Shown here: piece by piece, positions 7,762 through 11,030 of the stretch
Layout: each line of letters opens with the position of its first letter
How positions within the stretch are numbered: position 1 is the stretch's first letter
Source: Sphingobacteriaceae bacterium
GTDB lineage: Bacteria; Bacteroidota; Bacteroidia; B-17B0; Aurantibacillaceae
Direction of reading: 5' to 3'
NCBI GenBank assembly: GCA_023251695.1
Contig: JAHEYE010000096.1
Span: 1-11,030, forward strand
DNA: 11,030 nucleotides
Made by a program: the position numbers and the translations under genes
Notes under the pieces: model-generated
Seen by the model: the letters and a program-made list of their open reading frames with translations, nothing else
Told to the model about the DNA's origin: nothing
Databases searched by the model: none

Positions 7762-8764
7762 TGATCTCCGATGAATAGAATTGCCGGCACCACTGACGGT
7801 ATTTTCCGATAGGACCATCTCCTAATGCAAGAGCAGGATTGTCGATATAAACCTTATTTTGCCATACATCAAAATCCTGACTCACATCATGACAATACCC
7901 CTTAAATGCTTTGTTCAGAATTATTTTATTCACTAAATTTTTTGGGAGTAAACCTAAAAACGGATTTACCTGCGATGGTTTTTCTATTCTCTTAACCGAC
8001 ATTCCAATTTTGAGAATGATTTTTCCTTCTTCGGTTGGCGTCGGAAAAACATATTGACGCGTTTGAATTTTATATTGGGGAATATCTACTTCAACAAACG
8101 AATAACCCAAACCGTGAACGTGAATATTTATATTTGCACTGATAGTTTCATTTCCCAAAATACCGCCCTTCCGGCTAAACGCATATTTTGCATTAAGGTA
8201 TGGTCCATTAATATTAAGATCATGCAATTCTTTTACATCAAAATATTTATGCACAATTGCAAAATGCCCAATGTCGACACTATTTTCGGTTGTTTCTTGT
8301 GGATGGCTGTTTAATTCATAATCTGTAGTTAAAACTTCAGTCCAATTTTTATTATCAGTTAGAGGCACTTCCCACAATGGAATTTCATTTTTAGAGTGGT
8401 GCCAGATGATAATGAAATCATTCACTTCGCGGATGGTATGCATTTTCAAAACAGCTTTTGCCGGTGGTTTGGAATCATAGCCTGTTTTCGTGCAATTTCC
8501 ATTTGTATCGAAGCAAAAATAATGAAATGGGCATTTTATCGTTTCACCCTCAATCATCCCACCGAAACCTAAATGTGCGCCCATATGCGGACAATACGCA
8601 TCAGCCGCTAAGGCAAGACCTGAGGCTGTCCTGTAGATTACCAAGTCTTTACCAGCAAATTTACGGGAAACGATTTCGCCGTTTTTGAGCTCCTCTGATT
8701 TTAACAAAACATACCATCCGTCGGGGAATGGGAATAGTTTTTTTGAGAATGGCAATTTGAGCAT
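7751..8764 (-). CDS. Rieske [2Fe-2S] non-haem iron oxygenase, KshA / DAF-36-Neverland-like
   Basis: 337 residues, cytosolic, with no signal peptide. The N-terminal Rieske domain (about 12-125) binds a [2Fe-2S] cluster through C58-x-H60 and C78-xx-H81 (CPH and CPFH, 17 residues apart). The C-terminal catalytic domain has ENSVDIGHFAIVH (160-172). Its D164, H167 and H172 keep the Asp-x2-His-x4-His spacing of Rieske dioxygenases, giving the bridging Asp and two iron-ligand His. The third ligand is probably D297 in QDFDVW. The tail QDFDVWQNKVY...GDGPIGKYRQW resembles 3-ketosteroid 9-alpha-hydroxylase (KshA) and the cholesterol 7-desaturases DAF-36/Neverland. Such enzymes hydroxylate or desaturate ring substrates, often sterols, using electrons from a separate reductase; none is encoded in the window. 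All metal ligands are present, so it should be active. The substrate is unknown, and a steroid is only one possibility. The ATG at 8764 directly precedes the conserved FPFPDGWY start. It is the first gene of the minus-strand cluster. Confidence 0.9.
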   Translation of the reverse strand: MLKLPFSKKLFPFPDGWYVLLKSEELKNGEIVSRKFAGKDLVIYRTASGLALAADAYCPHMGAHLGFGGMIEGETIKCPFHYFCFDTNGNCTKTGYDSKPPAKAVLKMHTIREVNDFIIIWHHSKNEIPLWEVPLTDNKNWTEVLTTDYELNSHPQETTENSVDIGHFAIVHKYFDVKELHDLNINGPYLNAKYAFSRKGGILGNETISANINIHVHGLGYSFVEVDIPQYKIQTRQYVFPTPTEEGKIILKIGMSVKRIEKPSQVNPFLGLLPKNLVNKIILNKAFKGYCHDVSQDFDVWQNKVYIDNPALALGDGPIGKYRQWCRQFYSSEINEN

Positions 8765-8852
8765 AAAGGGCTAAAACAATTTAACAATAAAAGTAAATAT
8801 TGTCTCTGAATTTTACTATTTTTACACTCTAAATTTAAAAAAACATAAACTC
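8765..8852. promoter_or_regulatory. Divergent promoter region, oxygenase cluster / T9SS cargo gene
   Basis: This 88-base AT-rich gap lies between two divergent start codons and should hold both promoters. On the plus strand TATTTTTA (8817-8824) matches seven of eight positions of the Bacteroidota -7 box TAnnTTTG, but no -33 TTTG is at the right distance. On the minus strand TACTTTTA, the complement of 8788-8795, is a similarly weak -7 match. The A-rich stretch before the ATG at 8853 is typical of Bacteroidota translation leaders. No operator is recognised. Confidence 0.4.
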
Positions 8853-10547
8853 ATGAAAAAATTTACTTTTATTTTTGCGTTTGTTGCTTTGGCTTGCGGT
8901 TTTGCATTTAGTCAGGCTACATTCGTAGTAGCAACTCCAACTGCGAACGGAACATCAGCTAACCGTTTACCAAACGGAACCTCGGGTCACGCTTATTTCA
9001 GAGGTGCTTCTTTAGTTCGTACTACAGAATTAACGAACATGCCTGTTTCTACAACTTTAAGCTCTGTTGGGTTTACTACATCAACAGGTGCTACTTCAGC
9101 TGTTACAGGTTCTATCACCATTTACATGGAGAATACAGGTGATGTTACTTTTAATAAAGGAACAACATGGTCGGGCGTTACCCCGGGTATGACTATTGTT
9201 TATACAGGAACAATGTCAGTTCCGGCATCCGCAACTACTGTTGATTTGCCTTTAACTACACCATTTATTTATACCGGTGGCGGTATTTATGTTGCTTATG
9301 AGTGGCAGTCTGCAGGACCTTATTCCACGGGAGCTGCGGTTTGGTCGTCAAATACCGATTTAGTTAGCGGTTGTATTTCCGGGCCTAGCGCTACTGCATT
9401 TCCTGCAACATGCGTTACTTCAAATTTCCGTCCTTGTATGCGTTTCGGATTCCCTAACACATTGACAAATGACGTTTCTGTTGATTATATCAACACTATG
9501 GGTGATGTTGCTTTAGTTTTAGGAGCACCAACTGTTCCATTAAGTGCTATCGTAAGAAATAACAGTAATGTTGCTTTAAATAACATTCCTGTTACAGCTA
9601 ATATGACAGGTGCTAATACTTTTGCTAACAGTCAAACCATTACAACATTGGCTTCAGGCGCAACTACTACAGTTAACTTCGGTGCAGGATGGATGCCTTT
9701 GACTCAAGGCGGAAGCACAATTACTGTCTCTGTTCCGGCTGACCAAAATAACGGTAACAATTCGATGAATTTTAAAAATATGGCGACTTGTAACACGGGT
9801 GGGTTTGCACAAGATCCTGCTAATTACACGCAATCGGTTGGCTTTAACACCGCATCAGGAATACTTTCGACTTTAGTTCAATTACCTGTAGCCGCTACTG
9901 TAAACGGTTGTAATATTGCTATTTCTTCAAATACTGCTTCAGTTGGTAACATAGTTTACGGTGTAATGTTAGATATGGCCGGTAATATTTTAACAGCAAG
10001 TACTAATTCACTCAATATCGCAATCGGAGACCTAAATACTGTCACTTCATTTACATTTGCTACACCACAGGCAGTAACTGCAGGACAAACCTGGTATGTT
10101 GGTATGGCTCAAACTGCAAACGCCTCTCTCGGTTATTTCCCTTTTGGCGCTTATATTTCGGGTTACCTTAACTCGGCTTATTATACAAATGCGATTACAG
10201 GTGGTACCTTAGCTTTGTTAACGACTAATTTAGGACAGTTCGGTATTCAAGCAAATTTTGCAGGTATTTGTGGTCCATTAGGTGTTGCTTCAGTTAAATC
10301 TTCAGATAACAACTTAACTGTTTACCCTAATCCTGCAAACAGCTCTTTATTTGTAAAATTAGGTTCGGTTAGCGGTAAAGCGGTTGTTGAAGTTTACAAT
10401 GCGATTGGTCAGGTTGTAGTCTCTGCAAAAGAAATCAGCGACATTACGACTGAAATTAATGTAAGCAACCTTGCAAAAGGTGTTTATATTTTGAAGGTGA
10501 CAAATGGTAAAGAAGTATCTAATACCAAGATTGTTATTGAGCGCTAA
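8853..10547 (+). CDS. T9SS-exported protein with CARDB-like module and type A sorting domain
   Basis: 564 residues. Residues 1-21 are a signal peptide (MKKFTFIFAFVALACGFAFSQ). Residues about 22-200 form a beta-rich Ser/Thr/Gly domain of a type found in Bacteroidota exported proteins. NDVSVDYIN at 206-214 opens a CARDB-like adhesion module (about 205-305) that ends in DQNNGNNS. Another beta-sandwich region of unknown family covers about 310-475. The last 75 residues (about 488-564) are a T9SS type A sorting domain: LTVYPNPANSSLF (488-500), VEVYNAIGQVV (512-522) and LAKGVYILKVTNGKEVSNTKIVIER, split across 540-564. The protein should be cell-surface or secreted. No catalytic motif is seen, so a structural or adhesive role is inferred. 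It is monocistronic: its own AT-rich leader precedes it and a terminator follows 22 bases after the stop. Composition and codon use look like those of the other genes here. Confidence 0.92.
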   Translation: MKKFTFIFAFVALACGFAFSQATFVVATPTANGTSANRLPNGTSGHAYFRGASLVRTTELTNMPVSTTLSSVGFTTSTGATSAVTGSITIYMENTGDVTFNKGTTWSGVTPGMTIVYTGTMSVPASATTVDLPLTTPFIYTGGGIYVAYEWQSAGPYSTGAAVWSSNTDLVSGCISGPSATAFPATCVTSNFRPCMRFGFPNTLTNDVSVDYINTMGDVALVLGAPTVPLSAIVRNNSNVALNNIPVTANMTGANTFANSQTITTLASGATTTVNFGAGWMPLTQGGSTITVSVPADQNNGNNSMNFKNMATCNTGGFAQDPANYTQSVGFNTASGILSTLVQLPVAATVNGCNIAISSNTASVGNIVYGVMLDMAGNILTASTNSLNIAIGDLNTVTSFTFATPQAVTAGQTWYVGMAQTANASLGYFPFGAYISGYLNSAYYTNAITGGTLALLTTNLGQFGIQANFAGICGPLGVASVKSSDNNLTVYPNPANSSLFVKLGSVSGKAVVEVYNAIGQVVVSAKEISDITTEINVSNLAKGVYILKVTNGKEVSNTKIVIER

Positions 10548-10569
10548 TCTTTAAATTTTCTTATATAAG

Positions 10570-10597
10570 ACCCGGGCTTTTAGGTCCGGGTTTTTTT
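10570..10597 (+). terminator. Rho-independent terminator of the T9SS cargo gene
   Basis: ACCCGG (10570-10575) pairs with CCGGGT (10586-10591). The stem can extend inward to 10578/10583 through a C-G pair and two G-T wobbles, leaving a TTTA loop. Seven T residues (10591-10597) follow. It lies 22 bases after the stop of the exported-protein gene. Confidence 0.88.
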
Positions 10598-10607
10598 ATG
10601 GCCATAA

Positions 10608-10637
10608 TTTGTAATTATCAAAAAATTAGTATTTTTG
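10608..10637 (+). promoter_or_regulatory. Bacteroidota-type promoter of tRNA-Glu
   Basis: TTTG (10608-10611), an 18-base spacer and TATTTTTG (10630-10637) match the Bacteroidota sigma-A consensus TTTG / TAnnTTTG exactly. Transcription should begin near 10644, giving a leader of about 40 bases before the tRNA. A small hairpin, CCTTT-AGC-AAAGG (10643-10655), lies at the start of that leader. Confidence 0.8.
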
Positions 10638-10684
10638 CACTCCCTTTAGCAAAGGCCCTTCATTTTTTGGGCAAAAGCCAAAAT

Positions 10685-10756
10685 GGCCCGTTCGTCTAGG
10701 GGTTAGGACGCGTCCCTTTCACGGACGAAACACGGGTTCGATTCCCGTACGGGCTA
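10685..10756 (+). tRNA. tRNA-Glu (anticodon TTC)
   Basis: A complete 72-base cloverleaf. The acceptor stem GGCCCGT / ACGGGCT (10685-10691, 10749-10755) has a terminal G-T wobble. The D stem is GTCT / GGAC (10694-10697, 10706-10709). The anticodon stem CGTCC / GGACG (10711-10715, 10723-10727) encloses loop CTTTCAC with anticodon TTC at 10718-10720. The variable loop is 4 bases and the T arm is ACGGG-TTCGATT-CCCGT (10732-10748). The discriminator is A10756; CCA is not encoded and must be added. The gene reads GAA/GAG codons and charged Glu also feeds tetrapyrrole synthesis in most bacteria. Confidence 0.97.
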
Positions 10757-10757
10757 C
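10743..10757 (+). repeat. 15-bp direct repeat, copy 1 (tRNA-Glu 3' end)
   Basis: TCCCGTACGGGCTAC runs from the end of the T loop through the acceptor strand and discriminator of tRNA-Glu to one base past it. It recurs exactly at 10911-10925. It contains the 10-bp palindrome CCCGTACGGG. A tRNA 3' end repeated downstream is the usual arrangement at integrase attachment sites. Confidence 0.9.
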
Positions 10758-10761
10758 AAAT

Positions 10762-10874
10762 AAAAGCAGAATTTCCCACCTCGGTGGGAATTTTTGTTTT
10801 TGGTCGGGTCAAAATGAGCTTGCTTGTTTTGAACTGAGCAAAAACAAAAATCGACCTAGACGAATTCTGCTTTT
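10762..10874 (+). ncRNA. Candidate structured RNA region after tRNA-Glu
   Basis: Several inverted repeats are packed into 113 bases. A perfect 12-bp outer pair, AAAAGCAGAATT (10762-10773) with AATTCTGCTTTT (10863-10874), encloses a terminator-like hairpin at 10773-10790. It also encloses a second perfect 12-bp pair, ATTTTTGTTTTT (10790-10801) with AAAAACAAAAAT (10840-10851). Inside that is a 10-bp hairpin TCAAAATGAG-CTTG-CTTGTTTTGA (10809-10832, two G-T wobbles) capped by a G(CUUG)C tetraloop. Adjacent stems share one base at 10773 and at 10790, so they are close but not fully simultaneous. No protein is credible here. It could be a small RNA read through from the tRNA promoter or a hairpin-rich element; no known RNA family is recognised. 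Confidence 0.45.
10773..10795 (+). terminator. First terminator after tRNA-Glu
   Basis: TTCCCACC (10773-10780) pairs with GGTGGGAA (10783-10790), followed by T5 (10791-10795). It lies 16 bases after the tRNA. The literal two-base loop is too tight, so the real loop is probably CTCG closed by C10779-G10784. Confidence 0.8.
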
Positions 10875-10910
10875 TCAAGATGAGTTCGAAGGGAACCTGG
10901 CTTGCCAAAA

Positions 10911-10925
10911 TCCCGTACGGGCTAC
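10911..10925 (+). repeat. 15-bp direct repeat, copy 2 (displaced tRNA-Glu 3' end)
   Basis: An exact copy of TCCCGTACGGGCTAC, 168 bases after copy 1. Upstream of it there is no matching T arm, anticodon arm or acceptor strand, so it is not a second tRNA gene. The preceding bases 10891-10914 can fold as GGGA / TCCC around a TGG-CTTG-CCA hairpin. Confidence 0.85.
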
Positions 10926-10928
10926 TTG

Positions 10929-10953
10929 AAAACCATCTTCGGATGGTTTTTTT
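10929..10953 (+). terminator. Second terminator after the displaced tRNA 3' end
   Basis: AAAACCATC (10929-10937) pairs with GATGGTTTT (10942-10950) around a TTCG loop, forming a C(UUCG)G tetraloop, and is followed by a T run to 10953. It sits four bases after repeat copy 2, as expected if it was the original tRNA terminator before something was inserted. Confidence 0.87.
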
Positions 10954-11030
10954 ATTTCAGCCTATTGCGATGCCAATTGTTACATTTTAGTTAAATTATT
11001 TAGTAGGACGATTAGTATGTTTGAAAAGCC

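Noticed and set aside
7762..7818. Upstream extension of the TPR-like protein to 7818
   Set aside because: It would bury the signal peptide behind 19 polar residues and lies wholly inside the oxygenase gene. The ATG at 7761 gives a normal signal peptide.
10696..10908. A 70-codon minus-strand open frame ending in YGNRTRVSSVKGTRPNP
   Set aside because: It is the antisense translation of tRNA-Glu and the hairpin region. This peptide ending is a familiar spurious product of tRNA genes, and no protein family or leader supports it.
10850..10926. A second or degenerate tRNA gene ending at 10926
   Set aside because: Only the final 15 bases match tRNA-Glu. There is no paired T arm, anticodon arm or acceptor 5' strand upstream.
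11016..11030. TATGTTTG as a -7 promoter box, or ATG at 11017 as the start of a next gene (MFEK)
   Set aside because: There is no -33 TTTG at the right distance and only four codons before the window edge, so neither reading can be supported.

Overview
The window looks like a chromosomal segment from an environmental, moderately AT-rich member of the phylum Bacteroidota. The evidence is two exported proteins ending in type IX secretion system (T9SS) type A sorting domains, AT-rich leaders without Shine-Dalgarno boxes, and a tRNA promoter that matches the Bacteroidota TTTG / TAnnTTTG consensus exactly. The genus cannot be told from the sequence.

Layout. A small P-loop kinase-like gene lies on the minus strand (97-498). 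It is divergent from a 928-residue, Cys-rich, multi-module T9SS-exported surface protein (686-3472). A strong hairpin (3479-3515) separates that gene from a convergent minus-strand cluster read from 8764 down to 3535. In transcription order the cluster holds a Rieske non-haem iron oxygenase related to the KshA / DAF-36-Neverland type (7751-8764), a small exported TPR-like protein whose start overlaps the oxygenase stop by 11 bases (6997-7761), and a fused isobutyryl-CoA mutase, IcmF (3535-6915). A divergent plus-strand gene (8853-10547) encodes a second T9SS cargo protein with a CARDB-like module and ends at a good terminator. A tRNA-Glu(TTC) gene with its own consensus promoter follows (10685-10756).

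How the genes fit together. The oxygenase and the TPR-like protein are almost certainly co-transcribed. IcmF may belong to the same transcript (81-base gap) or have its own promoter. IcmF carries the Phe and Gln that mark isobutyryl-CoA rather than methylmalonyl-CoA mutases, which suggests branched-chain acyl-CoA metabolism. Any link between that and the oxygenase substrate is inference only. The two T9SS cargo genes look independent of the metabolic cluster.

The least explained part is 10743-10953, just after the tRNA. The last bases of tRNA-Glu are repeated exactly (15 bp) 168 bases downstream. Between the copies lies a dense set of inverted repeats and hairpins, including two G(CUUG)C tetraloops, and each copy is followed by its own terminator. 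This could be the scar of an element integrated at the tRNA 3' end, or a small structured RNA linked to the tRNA. It is the best candidate here for something undescribed.
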